A stretch of 12,540 nt of DNA from an uncultured Gammaproteobacteria bacterium (GTDB lineage Bacteria > Pseudomonadota > Gammaproteobacteria > Xanthomonadales > Xanthomonadaceae), in NCBI GenBank assembly GCA_946885735.1, contig CAMPGW010000087.1, forward strand, positions 1 through 12,540, written 5' to 3'. Below are positions 1 to 8,350 of the stretch, in pieces. The notes beneath the pieces were generated by a model. It saw only the letters and a program-made list of their open reading frames with translations. It searched no databases and was not told where the DNA came from. How positions within the stretch are numbered: the first letter of the stretch is position 1; the number at the start of each line of letters is the position of its first letter. Made by a program: the position numbers and the translations under genes.

Positions 1-903
1 AACTACGACCAGCTCTGGTGCACCACCTCGCTGCGCGGCCTGGCCGGCGGCAACCTGCGCGTGGACGTGCTGACCGAGGGCGTGCACTCGGGCGACGCCT
101 CGGGCATCGTGCCCTCGAGCTTTCGCGTCTTGCGCCAACTCCTGTCGCGGCTGGAGGACGAGGGCAGCGGCCGCATCCTGATCGACGGGCTGTCGGTGGA
201 CATCCCCGAGCAGCGCCTGCAGCAGGCCGCCCGTGCCGCCGAGGTGCTCGGCGATGAGGTGCACGACAAATTCCCGTTCCTGCCCGGCATGTCGCCGATG
301 GCCGGGGACCTGACCGAACTCATCCTCAACCGCACCTGGCGGCCGGCGCTGTCGATCACCGGCGCGGACGGCATTCCGGCGCTGTCGAGCGCGGGCAACG
401 TGCTGCGCCCCTTTACCGCCGTGAAGCTGAGCCTTCGGCTGCCGCCGACCCTGGACCCGCGCAAGGCCACGGAGTTGCTGCGACGCGAACTCACCCGCGA
501 TCCGCCCTACGGCGCGAAGGTGCAACTGGAGGTCGAGAAGGCGTCCACCGGCTGGAACGCGCCCACGCTGGCGCCCTGGCTCGAGCACGCCATCGACCAG
601 GCCAGCCTCGAGTTCTTCGGCGCGCCGGCCATGTACATGGGCGAAGGCGGCACGATTCCCTTCATGGGCATGCTCGGCGAGAAATTCCCCGGCGCGCAGT
701 TCATGATCACCGGCGTGCTCGGCCCGCACTCGAACGCACACGGCCCGAACGAATTCCTGCACATCCCGACCGGAAAGCGGGTGACGGCGGTGGTGTCGCG
801 GGTGATTGCCGAGCACTACCTGGCCGCGGAAAAGGGCCTGACCCGTGGCGTCGCGGCGCAGGCCGGCGGCGCCGGCTACGGCGAGGATCACGGCTGCTGC
901 TGA
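1..903 (+). CDS. M20-family zinc metallopeptidase, 3' part (5' end outside window)
   Basis: The frame is open from base 1 and gives 300 residues ending at TGA 901-903; the N-terminal catalytic half is missing. What is visible is the end of an M20 (ArgE/DapE/CNDP dipeptidase-like) enzyme. Near the start is the lid/dimerisation domain with LTEGVHSGDASG; its His is the one that reaches the partner active site in this family. Near the end come EGGTIPFMGMLG and GPHSNAHGPNEF; the His coded at 739-741 is the expected metal ligand. The family hydrolyses peptide or amide bonds in small substrates in the cytoplasm, usually with two zinc ions. The exact substrate cannot be told from this piece. The protein ends in Cys-Cys. 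It converges on cysNC with only 9 bp between the stops, and its stop codon lies in a hairpin arm. The family call is firm; a specific dipeptidase name would be a guess. Confidence 0.88.
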   Translation, partial: NYDQLWCTTSLRGLAGGNLRVDVLTEGVHSGDASGIVPSSFRVLRQLLSRLEDEGSGRILIDGLSVDIPEQRLQQAARAAEVLGDEVHDKFPFLPGMSPMAGDLTELILNRTWRPALSITGADGIPALSSAGNVLRPFTAVKLSLRLPPTLDPRKATELLRRELTRDPPYGAKVQLEVEKASTGWNAPTLAPWLEHAIDQASLEFFGAPAMYMGEGGTIPFMGMLGEKFPGAQFMITGVLGPHSNAHGPNEFLHIPTGKRVTAVVSRVIAEHYLAAEKGLTRGVAAQAGGAGYGEDHGCC

Positions 904-917
904 GCGGCGCGCTCAGC
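899..917. terminator. Inverted repeat spanning both convergent stop codons (peptidase/cysNC)
   Basis: GCTGAGCGGCGCGCTCAGC reads as an 8 bp perfect stem with a 3-base GCG loop. The TGA of the peptidase gene (901-903) and the TGA of cysNC (reverse of 913-915) both sit in the arms. There is no T-run on either side, so it is not a textbook intrinsic terminator. It may still act as a bidirectional terminator or a 3'-end protecting hairpin for two genes that share a 9 bp gap. Confidence 0.4.
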
Positions 918-2793
918 TCGCCAGCACGGCCTTCACCACCCGCTGCGCCAGCACGTCGGCCGGCGTGTCGGCGGAGTCGAGCACGAGTTCGGCGTGCTCC
1001 GGCGGCTCGTAGGGCGAGTCTATGCCGGTGAAGTTCGGGATCTCGCCCGCGCGCGCCTTGGCATAGAGGCCCTTGGCGTCGCGCGCTTCGCACACCGCCA
1101 GCGGCGCATCCACGAACACCTCGAGGAAGTCCCCCGGCGCGAACAGGCTGCGTGCCGCCCGCCGCTCGTTGCGGAAGGGCGAGATGAAGCTGACGATGAC
1201 GATAAGCCCCGCGTCCACCATCAACCGCGCCACCTCGGCGACGCGGCGGATGTTCTCGACGCGGTCCTCGTCGCTGAAACCCAGGTCACGGCTCAGGCCG
1301 TGGCGGATGTTGTCGCCGTCGAGCAGGTAGGTGTGGTGGCCGCTGGCGAGCAGGCGCTTCTCGACCAGGTTGGCGATGGTGGATTTGCCGGATCCCGACA
1401 GGCCGGTGAACCACAGGCAGCGCGGCGCCTGTCCCTTGATCGCCGCGCGCGCGGCGCGGTCCACGTCCAGCGCCTGCCAGTGCACGTTGGCGGCGCGGCG
1501 CAGGGCGAAGTCGAGGGTGCCGCAGGCCACCGTCGCCAGTGTCTGCCGATCGACGAGGATGAAGCTGCCGAGCGCGCGGTTGTCCGCGTACGGTTCGAAG
1601 GCGATCGCCTGGTCCAGGCTCAGGTTGCAGGCCGCCACCTCGTTGAGCTCCAGGCGCTTGGCCGCGATGTGTTCCTGGGTGTTGACGTCGGCCTTGTACT
1701 TTATTTCCGTGACCTGGGCGGTGACCGTGCGGGCGCCCGACTTGAGCAGGTAGTGGCGACCCGGCAGGAGTGCGTCCTCGCCCATCCACAACACATGGGC
1801 GGCGAACTGGTCGGAAACGGCGGGGGGCGCCGCCGCGGCGGCGAGGACGTCGCCGCGGCTCACGTCGATCTCGTCGGCCAGCGTCAGCATCACCGACTGG
1901 CCCTGCTCGACCGCGTCCACCACGCGATCACCGACCTGCAGCGAGCGTATGGCCGATCGCCGCCCGGAGGCGGCGCACACCAGTTCATCGCCAACGCGCG
2001 CGCGACCGCCGGCGACCATCCCGGAGAAACCGCGGAAATCCTGCGAAGGACGGCATACCCACTGCACCGGCATGCGGAACGCGCCGGTCGCCGCATCCGT
2101 CTCCAAGGCCACCGTTTCCAGGTGCTCGAGCAAGGCCGGGCCGCGGTACCAGGGCATCGCCGCGGAAGCGGTCATCACGTTGTCGCCGACCAGGCCCGAC
2201 AGCGGGATCGCCCGCACCGAGACGATGCCCAGGCGCTCGCACAGCGCCAGGTAGTCGGCGACGATCGCGTCGAAGACCTGCTGCGAATAGCCGACCAGGT
2301 CCATCTTGTTCACCGCAAGCACCACCTCGCGGATGCCGAACAGCGAACAGATGTAGCTGTGCCGGCGGGTCTGCTGCAGCACGCCCTTGCGCGCGTCCAC
2401 CAGCACCACCGCGAGGTCGGCGGTGGAAGCGCCGGTGGCCATGTTGCGGGTGTACTGCTCGTGGCCCGGGCAGTCGGCGACGATGAAGCTGCGCTTGTCG
2501 GTGGCGAAATAGCGGTAGGCCACGTCGATGGTGATGCCCTGCTCGCGTTCGGCCTCGAGCCCGTCGAGCAGCAACGCATAGTCCGGCGCCTCGCCCTGCG
2601 TGCCATGGCGCCGGCTGTCGCGCTGCAGCGCGAGGACCTGGTCCTCGAACAAGGACTTGCTCTCGTGGAGCAGGCGCCCGATCAGCGTGCTCTTGCCGTC
2701 GTCCACGCTGCCGCAGGTGATGAAGCGAAGGCGCGGGCGGGCTTCGTGGCGGGCGAGTTCGGCGGCAACGTCGGCGGGCGGACGGGCGTCCAT
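913..2793 (-). CDS. cysNC: Bifunctional sulfate adenylyltransferase subunit 1 / adenylylsulfate kinase
   Basis: This 626-residue fusion makes activated sulfate. The N-terminal CysN part (about 1-430) is the GTPase subunit that works with CysD to turn ATP and sulfate into APS. The C-terminal CysC part (about 455-626) phosphorylates APS to PAPS. GTPase motifs are clear: GSVDDGKST (28-36), DCPGH (107-111) and NKMD (162-165). The kinase part has its own P-loop GLSGSGKS (464-471), then DGDNIRHGL (492-500) and the APS-kinase signature around [16 protein letters not shown] (575-590). ATG at 2791-2793 overlaps the cysD stop as TGATG, which points to translational coupling, and GAGG lies about 10 bases upstream. 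The architecture is that of rhizobial NodQ and of CysNC in xanthomonads. It is the last gene of the minus-strand block. It serves either sulfate assimilation or sulfation; no cysH or sulfotransferase is in view. Confidence 0.97.
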   Translation of the reverse strand: MDARPPADVAAELARHEARPRLRFITCGSVDDGKSTLIGRLLHESKSLFEDQVLALQRDSRRHGTQGEAPDYALLLDGLEAEREQGITIDVAYRYFATDKRSFIVADCPGHEQYTRNMATGASTADLAVVLVDARKGVLQQTRRHSYICSLFGIREVVLAVNKMDLVGYSQQVFDAIVADYLALCERLGIVSVRAIPLSGLVGDNVMTASAAMPWYRGPALLEHLETVALETDAATGAFRMPVQWVCRPSQDFRGFSGMVAGGRARVGDELVCAASGRRSAIRSLQVGDRVVDAVEQGQSVMLTLADEIDVSRGDVLAAAAAPPAVSDQFAAHVLWMGEDALLPGRHYLLKSGARTVTAQVTEIKYKADVNTQEHIAAKRLELNEVAACNLSLDQAIAFEPYADNRALGSFILVDRQTLATVACGTLDFALRRAANVHWQALDVDRAARAAIKGQAPRCLWFTGLSGSGKSTIANLVEKRLLASGHHTYLLDGDNIRHGLSRDLGFSDEDRVENIRRVAEVARLMVDAGLIVIVSFISPFRNERRAARSLFAPGDFLEVFVDAPLAVCEARDAKGLYAKARAGEIPNFTGIDSPYEPPEHAELVLDSADTPADVLAQRVVKAVLAS

Positions 2794-3692
2794 CAGAAAT
2801 AGCCCTCGCGCTTCTTGCGCTCCATCGACGCGGTCGGGTCGTGGTCGATCATCCGGCCCTGCCGCTCGGAGGTCCGCGCGACCAGCATTTCGGCGATGAT
2901 CTTCTCCAGCGTATCCGCGTCGGATTCGAAGCCGCCGGTCAGCGGATAGCAGCCGAGCGTGCGGAAGCGCACCCGGCGCAGCACGGGCTGTTCGCCCTCG
3001 CGCAGCGGCAGGCGCTCGTCATCCACCAATATCCACGCGCCGTCGCGCTCCACCACCGGGCGCTCGGCGGCGAAGTACAGCGGCACCACCGGGATCTTCT
3101 CGCGGTAGATGTACAGCCACACGTCGAGTTCGGTCCAGTTCGACAGCGGGAACACCCGCACGCTCTCGCCCGCCTGGATGCGCGTGTTGTAGAGGTTCCA
3201 GGGCTCGGGCCGCTGCTGCTTGGGATCCCAGCGATGGGCGCCGCTGCGGAAGGAGAACACCCGTTCCTTGGCGCGCGACTTTTCCTCGTCACGGCGGGCC
3301 CCGCCGATGGCGGCGTCGTAGCCGCCGGCGTCGAGCGCCTGCCGCAGGGCCTGGGTCTTCATCACGTCGGTGTGCACCGTCGCGCCGTGGGTCACGGGCG
3401 AGATGCCCTGCCGCAGTCCCTCGGGATTGACATGCACGCGCAGCTCGAAGCCGCCCTCGCGCACCGCGGCGTCCCGGAACGCGATCATTTCCTGGAACTT
3501 CCAGGTGGTGTCCACGTGCAGCAAGGGAATCGGCGGCCGCGCCGGATGGAAGGCCTTCTTCAGCAGGTGCAGGAGGACCGTGCTGTCCTTGCCGATCGAG
3601 TACAGCATCACCGGATTGCGGAATTCGGCCGCAACCTCGCGCAGGATGTGCAGGCTCTCCGCTTCCAGTCGGTCGAGATGGGACAGGGGCAA
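2793..3692 (-). CDS. cysD: Sulfate adenylyltransferase subunit 2
   Basis: This is the catalytic small subunit of ATP sulfurylase (299 aa, full length for the family). It adenylates sulfate in the cytoplasm, driven by GTP hydrolysis in CysN. Visible motifs are the PP-loop YSIGKDST (31-38), [10 protein letters not shown] (57-66) and [14 protein letters not shown] (131-144). The start is TTG (reverse of 3690-3692). No in-frame ATG lies nearby, and starting here aligns [12 protein letters not shown] with the N-terminus known for E. coli CysD (LTHLRQLEAES). No strong Shine-Dalgarno is seen. The nearest ATG upstream (reverse of 3730-3732) is out of frame. cysNC follows with a 1-base overlap. A 69 bp gap separates it from asnB, so it may be co-transcribed with the polysaccharide genes or may have its own weak promoter in that gap. 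Confidence 0.96.
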   Translation of the reverse strand: MPLSHLDRLEAESLHILREVAAEFRNPVMLYSIGKDSTVLLHLLKKAFHPARPPIPLLHVDTTWKFQEMIAFRDAAVREGGFELRVHVNPEGLRQGISPVTHGATVHTDVMKTQALRQALDAGGYDAAIGGARRDEEKSRAKERVFSFRSGAHRWDPKQQRPEPWNLYNTRIQAGESVRVFPLSNWTELDVWLYIYREKIPVVPLYFAAERPVVERDGAWILVDDERLPLREGEQPVLRRVRFRTLGCYPLTGGFESDADTLEKIIAEMLVARTSERQGRMIDHDPTASMERKKREGYF

Positions 3693-3761
3693 GGACGTGG
3701 ACCCGGGATGCGCCCGAACGACGCCCGGGCATTCTAGCGGGCTGTTCCGCCGGCCGTCGCC

Positions 3762-5774
3762 TCAGCGCCAGCCCACCGAGTTGGACAGTGCCGGCGACGA
3801 TCCTTCGTCGGCCCGGCCGCGCGTGGCCGCGCGCTCGCGTAGCCAGCCCTGGAGCATCAGCACGTCCCAGAGCTCGATGTGGGCGTCGCGGCGCCCCGAG
3901 AGGTGTTCCTGCCAGCAACGCCGGATCGGTTCCGGATCCAGCAGCCCTTCGCTGCCCAGGGACTCGACCGAAAGCAGGTCTTCCGCCCATTCGCGCAGTG
4001 GACCCCGCAGCCACTGCGCCGTGGGGACGCCGAAGCCGCGCTTGGGGCGATCCACCAGCGCCGCCGGCACGTGGCGCCGCAACAGCGCGCGCAAAGGCCA
4101 CTTGCCCTCGCCGTCCCGCCATTTGTATTCGGGCGGCAGCGACTGGGCGAACTCGACGACCCGGTGGTCGAGCATCGGGATGCGCGTCTCCAGGCCGACG
4201 GACATGGCCGCGCGATCGACCTTCACCAGGATGTCGTCGGTCAGGTAGCCGTCCAGGTCCAGGCGGCCGAGCAGTTCCGGGAACTCCGCCTCGGCCTGGT
4301 TCCAGTCCACGTCGTCGTAGACGCTGTGCAGGCGCTGCGCCCCGGGCACCAGCAGCTCGCCTACTTCCCAATGCGTGACCATGCGGCCGTAGGTGCCATC
4401 GGGCTGGTCCGATTCCAGCGCCGACGCCAGCCGCAGCATCCGCTCCTTGCGCAGGTCCGGGCCGCGCCGCAGCGCCCGCGCGGTCGCGTCGGCCAGCGAA
4501 TACACCGGCGCGGGCAGCGAGCGCAGGAAGCGCGCGAGTGCGCGCCGGCCGCCCGGCGGCACCCGCGCGGCCATCCGCCGCAATGCCGCGGCGGAACGAT
4601 AGCGGTGGTAGCCGAGGAAGAGTTCGTCGCCGGCATCCCCCGACAGGCTGACGGTGACGTGCTGGCGCGCCATCCGGCTGACCAGGATGGTCGGGATCTG
4701 CGAACTGTCGGCGAAGGGCTCGTCGTAGATGCGCGGCAGGTCGGGGATCACCGCCATCGCTTCCGCCGGACTGACGTACAGCTCGGTGTGGTCGGTGCGC
4801 AGGTGCGCGGCCACCGCGCGGGCGAAGCGCGCCTCGTCGTACTGCTCCTCGTGGAAACCGATGCAGAAGGTCCGCACCGGCTGCGAACTCTGCCGCTGCA
4901 TCAGCGCGACGACGGTGGACGAATCCACGCCGCCGGACAGGAAGGCGCCCAGCGGGACGTCCGCCACCATCTGCCGGCCGACCGCATCGCCGAGCAAGGC
5001 TTCGAGCGCATCCACGGCTTCCTCTGCGCTGCCCGAGAAGCGTGCGGCCCGCCCGCGCTCCATCGCATCCACCGCCCGCCAGTAGGCTTGCGAAGGGGGC
5101 ATTTGCCCCGCTTGCAGGTCGCTGGCGCGGATGCGCATCCAGTGGCCGGGGCGCAGCTTGCAGACGCCGGCGTAGATCGAGTGCGGCGCCGGCACGCTGC
5201 CGCGACGGAAGAACAGCGCCACCGCATCACGGCTCGGTCCCTCGAGGAAGCCGGGCACCTGCGCCAGCGACTTCAGCTCCGAGGCGAACAGCAGCCGGCC
5301 ATCCTTGAGCCCGTAGTACAGGGGTTTCTCGCCCAGGCGATCGCGTGCCAGCCACAGGTCGCGGTCGCGGCGGTCCCAGAGTGCGATCGCGAACATGCCG
5401 ATGCAGCGCTCGAGCGTCGCCGGCAGGCCCCAGCGCTCGATCGCCGCCAGCAGGGTCTCGGTATCGGAATGGCCGCGCCACGCCGGCGCCGCACCCGCGC
5501 GCTCGAGTTCCTGGCGCAGGTCGAGGTGGTTGTAGATCTCACCGTTGAACACCAGCACGTAGCGCCCGCTGTCGGACAGCATCGGCTGGTGGCCCTGGGG
5601 GCTGAGGTCGACGATGGCCAGGCGGCGATGGCCGAGCCCGATGCCGGCCTCCTGGTCGAACCAATGCCCGTCGCTGTCGGGCCCGCGGTGCGCCAGCGCC
5701 ACCGTCATCCGCGGCAGCAACCTCCGCAGATCCTCGGCGTCACGCAGCGTCCAGCCGCCCGTCAGTCCACACAT
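3762..5774 (-). CDS. asnB: AsnB-type glutamine-dependent amidotransferase (asparagine synthetase family)
   Basis: A 670-residue class II glutamine amidotransferase joined to a synthetase domain. The glutaminase domain starts with MCGLTGG, whose Cys2 is the expected nucleophile after Met removal, and continues with HRGPD (29-33) and FNGEIYN (76-82). The synthetase domain has the ATP pyrophosphatase loop LSGGVDSS (279-286) and SLSGDAGDELFLGYHRY (376-392). The start is placed at ATG 5774, because a longer in-frame start at 5825 would bury the nucleophile under 17 extra residues. The family turns Asp to Asn using glutamine and ATP. Members inside polysaccharide loci (WbpS in P. aeruginosa O6, WbtH in Francisella, exosortase-associated amidotransferases) are thought to amidate sugar carboxylates. 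Here it directly follows a nucleotide-sugar dehydrogenase and an epimerase, which favours the sugar role, but plain asparagine synthesis is not excluded. Confidence 0.93.
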   Translation of the reverse strand: MCGLTGGWTLRDAEDLRRLLPRMTVALAHRGPDSDGHWFDQEAGIGLGHRRLAIVDLSPQGHQPMLSDSGRYVLVFNGEIYNHLDLRQELERAGAAPAWRGHSDTETLLAAIERWGLPATLERCIGMFAIALWDRRDRDLWLARDRLGEKPLYYGLKDGRLLFASELKSLAQVPGFLEGPSRDAVALFFRRGSVPAPHSIYAGVCKLRPGHWMRIRASDLQAGQMPPSQAYWRAVDAMERGRAARFSGSAEEAVDALEALLGDAVGRQMVADVPLGAFLSGGVDSSTVVALMQRQSSQPVRTFCIGFHEEQYDEARFARAVAAHLRTDHTELYVSPAEAMAVIPDLPRIYDEPFADSSQIPTILVSRMARQHVTVSLSGDAGDELFLGYHRYRSAAALRRMAARVPPGGRRALARFLRSLPAPVYSLADATARALRRGPDLRKERMLRLASALESDQPDGTYGRMVTHWEVGELLVPGAQRLHSVYDDVDWNQAEAEFPELLGRLDLDGYLTDDILVKVDRAAMSVGLETRIPMLDHRVVEFAQSLPPEYKWRDGEGKWPLRALLRRHVPAALVDRPKRGFGVPTAQWLRGPLREWAEDLLSVESLGSEGLLDPEPIRRCWQEHLSGRRDAHIELWDVLMLQGWLRERAATRGRADEGSSPALSNSVGWR

Positions 5775-5843
5775 CGTCCACGTCCCGTCGCCGCATCCGT
5801 GCGGCCGCAACCTGCCAGCGTGCATGGTCGCGTCAAAGCGGGC

Positions 5844-5871
5844 AAAAAGACAGACGCAACGGCCGCTGCGT
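5844..5871 (-). terminator. Terminator-like hairpin between the epimerase gene and asnB
   Basis: On the minus strand ACGCAGCGGCCGTTGCGT (5871 to 5854) folds as a 7 bp stem with one G-U pair and a GGCC loop. It is followed by CTGTC and then TTTTT (5848-5844). It starts 11 bases after the epimerase stop. The five-base gap before the T-run makes it weaker than a standard intrinsic terminator. It could be a partial terminator or attenuator that lowers expression of asnB-cysDNC relative to the genes upstream. Confidence 0.42.
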
Positions 5872-5882
5872 TCACCGGCGCT

Positions 5883-6908
5883 TCAAGTGGCGGCAGTGGC
5901 CTCGACACGGTAGTAGTCGCGGTACCAGTCGACGAACCGCGCCACGCCCTCCTCGACCGAGACGCGAGGCCGGTAGTCCACGGCGGCAATGAGTTCCGAC
6001 ACGTCCGCCTCGGTGTCCGGCACGTCGCCGGCCTGCAATGGCAGCATCTCCATGCGCGCCTTGCGACCCAGGCACTCCTCGAGCACCTCGATGTAGCGCA
6101 GCAACTCGACCGGACGCTCGTTGCCGATGTTGTACAGCCGGTACGGCACGGCGCTGGTGGCCGGATCGGGGGAATCGCCGTTCCAGGCGGGATTGGCGGT
6201 CGCGGGGCGGTCGAGCGTGCGCAGCACGCCTTCGACGATGTCGTCCACGTAGGTGAAGCTGCGCTTGTGTCGCCCGTGGTTGAACACCTTGATCGGCTCG
6301 CCGGCCAGGATCGCCTTGGTGAACAGGAACAGCGCCATGTCCGGCCGGCCCCAGGGCCCGTACACGGTGAAGAAGCGCAGGCCCGTGCAGGGAATGCCGT
6401 ACAGGTGCGCGTAGCTGTGGGCCATCATCTCGTTGGCCTTCTTGCTCGCCGCGTAGAGGGTCAGCGGATGTTCGGTGGACCCATGCTCGGAGAACGGCAT
6501 GTTGGTGTTGGCGCCGTACACCGAACTGGTCGAGGCGAACACGAGGTGGCCGACGTCGTGGTGCCGGCAACCCTCGAGGATGTGCAGGAAGCCGGTGACG
6601 TTGCTGCTGACGTAGACGTGCGGGTTCTGCGCCGCGTAGCGCACGCCCGCCTGCGCCGCCAGGTGGACCACGCCCTGCGGTGCGTGGGTGGCGAACACCG
6701 CCTCCACCGCCGCACGGTCGGCCAGGTCGGCCTGCACGTGGGTGTAGCCCGGCCGGTCCAGCAGCCGCGCCAGCCGCGCGCGCTTGAGCGAGACGTCGTA
6801 GTAGTCGTTGAGGTTGTCGAAGCCGATCACCTCGTCGCCGCGCTCGAGCAGGCGCTGGGCGACGTGCGAACCGATGAAGCCGGCGGTGCCGGTGACCAGG
6901 ACGCGCAT
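5883..6908 (-). CDS. NAD-dependent UDP-uronate 4-epimerase, CapI type (UDP-GlcA or UDP-GlcNAcA epimerase)
   Basis: A 341-residue extended short-chain dehydrogenase/reductase. The NAD-binding Rossmann motif is GTAGFIG (7-13); the catalytic set is STSSVYG (126-132) with Tyr152 and Lys156 in [22 protein letters not shown] (30-46) and [17 protein letters not shown] are hallmarks of the CapI/LspL branch, which interconverts UDP-glucuronate and UDP-galacturonate and, next to CapL/TviB-type dehydrogenases, probably the N-acetyl forms. The C-terminal substrate domain has RSFTYVDDI, where relatives usually have RDFTYIDDI. ATG at 6906-6908 is preceded by GGGAGG (reverse of 6917-6922) with 8 bases spacing, and only 2 bp separate it from the dehydrogenase stop, so the two are translated together. 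The 4-epimerase role is well supported; the exact substrate is inferred from the neighbour. Confidence 0.9.
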   Translation of the reverse strand: MRVLVTGTAGFIGSHVAQRLLERGDEVIGFDNLNDYYDVSLKRARLARLLDRPGYTHVQADLADRAAVEAVFATHAPQGVVHLAAQAGVRYAAQNPHVYVSSNVTGFLHILEGCRHHDVGHLVFASTSSVYGANTNMPFSEHGSTEHPLTLYAASKKANEMMAHSYAHLYGIPCTGLRFFTVYGPWGRPDMALFLFTKAILAGEPIKVFNHGRHKRSFTYVDDIVEGVLRTLDRPATANPAWNGDSPDPATSAVPYRLYNIGNERPVELLRYIEVLEECLGRKARMEMLPLQAGDVPDTEADVSELIAAVDYRPRVSVEEGVARFVDWYRDYYRVEATAAT

Positions 6909-6910
6909 GT

Positions 6911-8197
6911 TCAGAGCCTCCCGTCCACCGCGTCGAGCGGCAGCACGTACTTGACGTCGTACAGCACGGCGCCGGGCTTGCCGTAGGCGCGCAGCCCCTC
7001 GGCGCCGAGCGCGGCGAACTGGCGGTGGCCGACGGCGATGATGATGGCGTCGTAATCACCCTGCTTCGGCTCTGCGATCGGGTCGAGGTCGTACTCGTGG
7101 CGGGCGGATTCGGCATCCACCCACGGGTCGTGCACGTCCACCTGGGCGTGGTACTCGCGCAACTCGCGCACGATGTCCACCACGCGGGTGTTGCGCAGGT
7201 CCGGGCAGTTCTCCTTGAAGGCCAGGCCCAGCACCAGAATCTTCGCGTTGACGATGCTGATCCCGCGCTGCGACATCAGCCGCAGCACCTGGGTGGCGAC
7301 GAAGCCGCCCATGCCGTCGTTGATGCGCCGGCCCGCGAGGATCACTTCCGGGTGGTAGCCCAGTTCCTGCGCCTTGTGCGTGAGGTAATAGGGATCCACG
7401 CCGATGCAATGGCCGCCGACCAGGCCCGGACGGAACGGCAGGAAGTTCCATTTCGTGCCCGCGGCTTCCAGTACCTCGAGGGTGTCGATGTCCATCTTGT
7501 TGAAGATCAGCGCCAGCTCGTTGACCAGCGCGATATTGACGTCGCGCTGGGTGTTCTCGATCACCTTGGCCGCCTCGGCGACCTTGATCGAGCTGGCCTT
7601 GTGGGTGCCGGCCTCGATGATCGAGCCGTAGAGCGCGTCCACGAAGTCGGCGACCTGCGGCGTGGAGCCCGAGGTGACCTTGAGGATGTTGGTGACGCGG
7701 TGTTCCTTGTCGCCGGGATTGATCCGCTCGGGGCTGTAACCGGCGAAGAAATCCTGGTTGAAGCGCAGCCCGGAGCCGCGTTCCAGGATCGGCACGCAGA
7801 TCTCCTCGGTGCAACCCGGGTAGACGGTGGATTCGTACACCACGATGTCGCCGGGCTTGAGTATCTTGCCCAGGGTCTCGCTGGCCGACACCAGCGGACG
7901 CAGGTCGGGGCGACGCGCGGCGTCGATGGGCGTGGGCACGGTGACGATGTAGACGTTGCAGTCCGCCAGGTCCCCGGGGCGCGTCGTCATCCGCAGGCGC
8001 GTGGCCTGTGCCAGCTCGTCCGCCGACACCTCGCAGGTGCTGTCCTCACCCTTGCGCAGGGCGGCGACGCGCCCCTCATGGACGTCGAAGCCCACCGTGT
8101 CGTAGCGCTTGCCGAACTCGACCGCCAGGGGCAGGCCAACGTATCCAAGGCCGACGAGGCCGATCCGGGCCTGGTCGAGGGTGGGCGGTACAGCCAT
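6911..8197 (-). CDS. tviB: UDP-N-acetylhexosamine 6-dehydrogenase, TviB/VipA/WbpO/CapL type
   Basis: A 428-residue nucleotide-sugar dehydrogenase that oxidises C6 of UDP-GlcNAc (or UDP-GalNAc) to the uronic acid with two NAD+. Domains in order: N-terminal Rossmann domain with GLGYVG (16-21), central domain with KVIENTQRD (211-219), and UDP-binding C-terminal domain. The catalytic cysteine is in [11 protein letters not shown] (Cys264). Long stretches such as [12 protein letters not shown] and [18 protein letters not shown] match what I recall of Salmonella TviB closely, which sets it apart from ordinary UDP-glucose dehydrogenase. ATG 8197 is chosen over an upstream in-frame start at 8311 because AAGGAG (reverse of 8209-8214) lies 11 bases before it and the core fold begins right after; the 38 extra residues upstream look like noncoding leader. 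The epimerase gene follows after 2 bp. The product precursor would be UDP-GlcNAcA or UDP-GalNAcA for a capsule or O-antigen. Confidence 0.93.
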   Translation of the reverse strand: MAVPPTLDQARIGLVGLGYVGLPLAVEFGKRYDTVGFDVHEGRVAALRKGEDSTCEVSADELAQATRLRMTTRPGDLADCNVYIVTVPTPIDAARRPDLRPLVSASETLGKILKPGDIVVYESTVYPGCTEEICVPILERGSGLRFNQDFFAGYSPERINPGDKEHRVTNILKVTSGSTPQVADFVDALYGSIIEAGTHKASSIKVAEAAKVIENTQRDVNIALVNELALIFNKMDIDTLEVLEAAGTKWNFLPFRPGLVGGHCIGVDPYYLTHKAQELGYHPEVILAGRRINDGMGGFVATQVLRLMSQRGISIVNAKILVLGLAFKENCPDLRNTRVVDIVRELREYHAQVDVHDPWVDAESARHEYDLDPIAEPKQGDYDAIIIAVGHRQFAALGAEGLRAYGKPGAVLYDVKYVLPLDAVDGRL

Positions 8198-8208
8198 GCG
8201 TGGGGGAT

Positions 8209-8214
8209 CTCCTT
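8209..8214 (-). promoter_or_regulatory. Shine-Dalgarno site that fixes the dehydrogenase start
   Basis: AAGGAG on the minus strand, 11 bases before ATG 8197. It is the clearest ribosome-binding site in the window and is the reason for rejecting the longer frame that begins at 8311. Confidence 0.8.
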
Positions 8215-8311
8215 CAGGGAAGCTCAACAGTAACGCCAGCGGCGGTCGGGTTGAAGGCCGAACTTGAACACGGCCCGAACCGGCAAACCCGCCACCTGGC
8301 GCGGTCGCCAC

Positions 8312-8343
8312 CTGTCACGCGCCGGGCGTCCGGCGCAGGACAG
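8312..8343 (-). terminator. Strong hairpin just after xanB
   Basis: The minus-strand transcript would fold CTGTC-CT-GCGCCGG / loop ACGC / CCGGCGC-GT-GACAG. That is 12 Watson-Crick pairs plus one U-G pair, with a single C-U mismatch. It begins 7 bases after the xanB stop. No T-run follows, so it may stabilise the xanB 3' end or cause pausing rather than act as a standard terminator. It lies within the 153 bp gap between xanB and the dehydrogenase gene, so expression of the two could be uncoupled here. Confidence 0.45.
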
Positions 8344-8350
8344 CCCGCGG

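Noticed and set aside
96..103. Possible Hda defect: Gly after the Walker B Asp (residue positions in Hda)
   Set aside because: E. coli Hda also lacks the second Asp at this place (Asn), so the change is within normal family variation.
994..2802. About 600-codon open frame on + opposite cysNC
   Set aside because: Same reason: shadow of a strongly recognised gene, with no recognisable domain.
5775..5825. 17-residue N-terminal extension of the AsnB protein
   Set aside because: The catalytic Cys must follow the initiator Met, so MCGL at 5774 is the start.
5808..5836. TTGACG on the minus strand (5836-5831) as a -35 box for asnB
   Set aside because: The hexamer 17 bases downstream is AGGTTG, which has no likeness to a -10 box.
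3879..6986. Very long open frame on + (about 1035 codons) opposite asnB, the epimerase gene and the end of the dehydrogenase gene
   Set aside because: It runs antisense to three clear enzyme genes, has Arg/Ala/Gly/Val/His-rich composition without family motifs, and is what GC-rich third positions produce on the opposite strand.
8198..8311. 38-residue N-terminal extension of the dehydrogenase
   Set aside because: A good AAGGAG site lies inside this stretch just before ATG 8197, and the extension matches nothing in the family.
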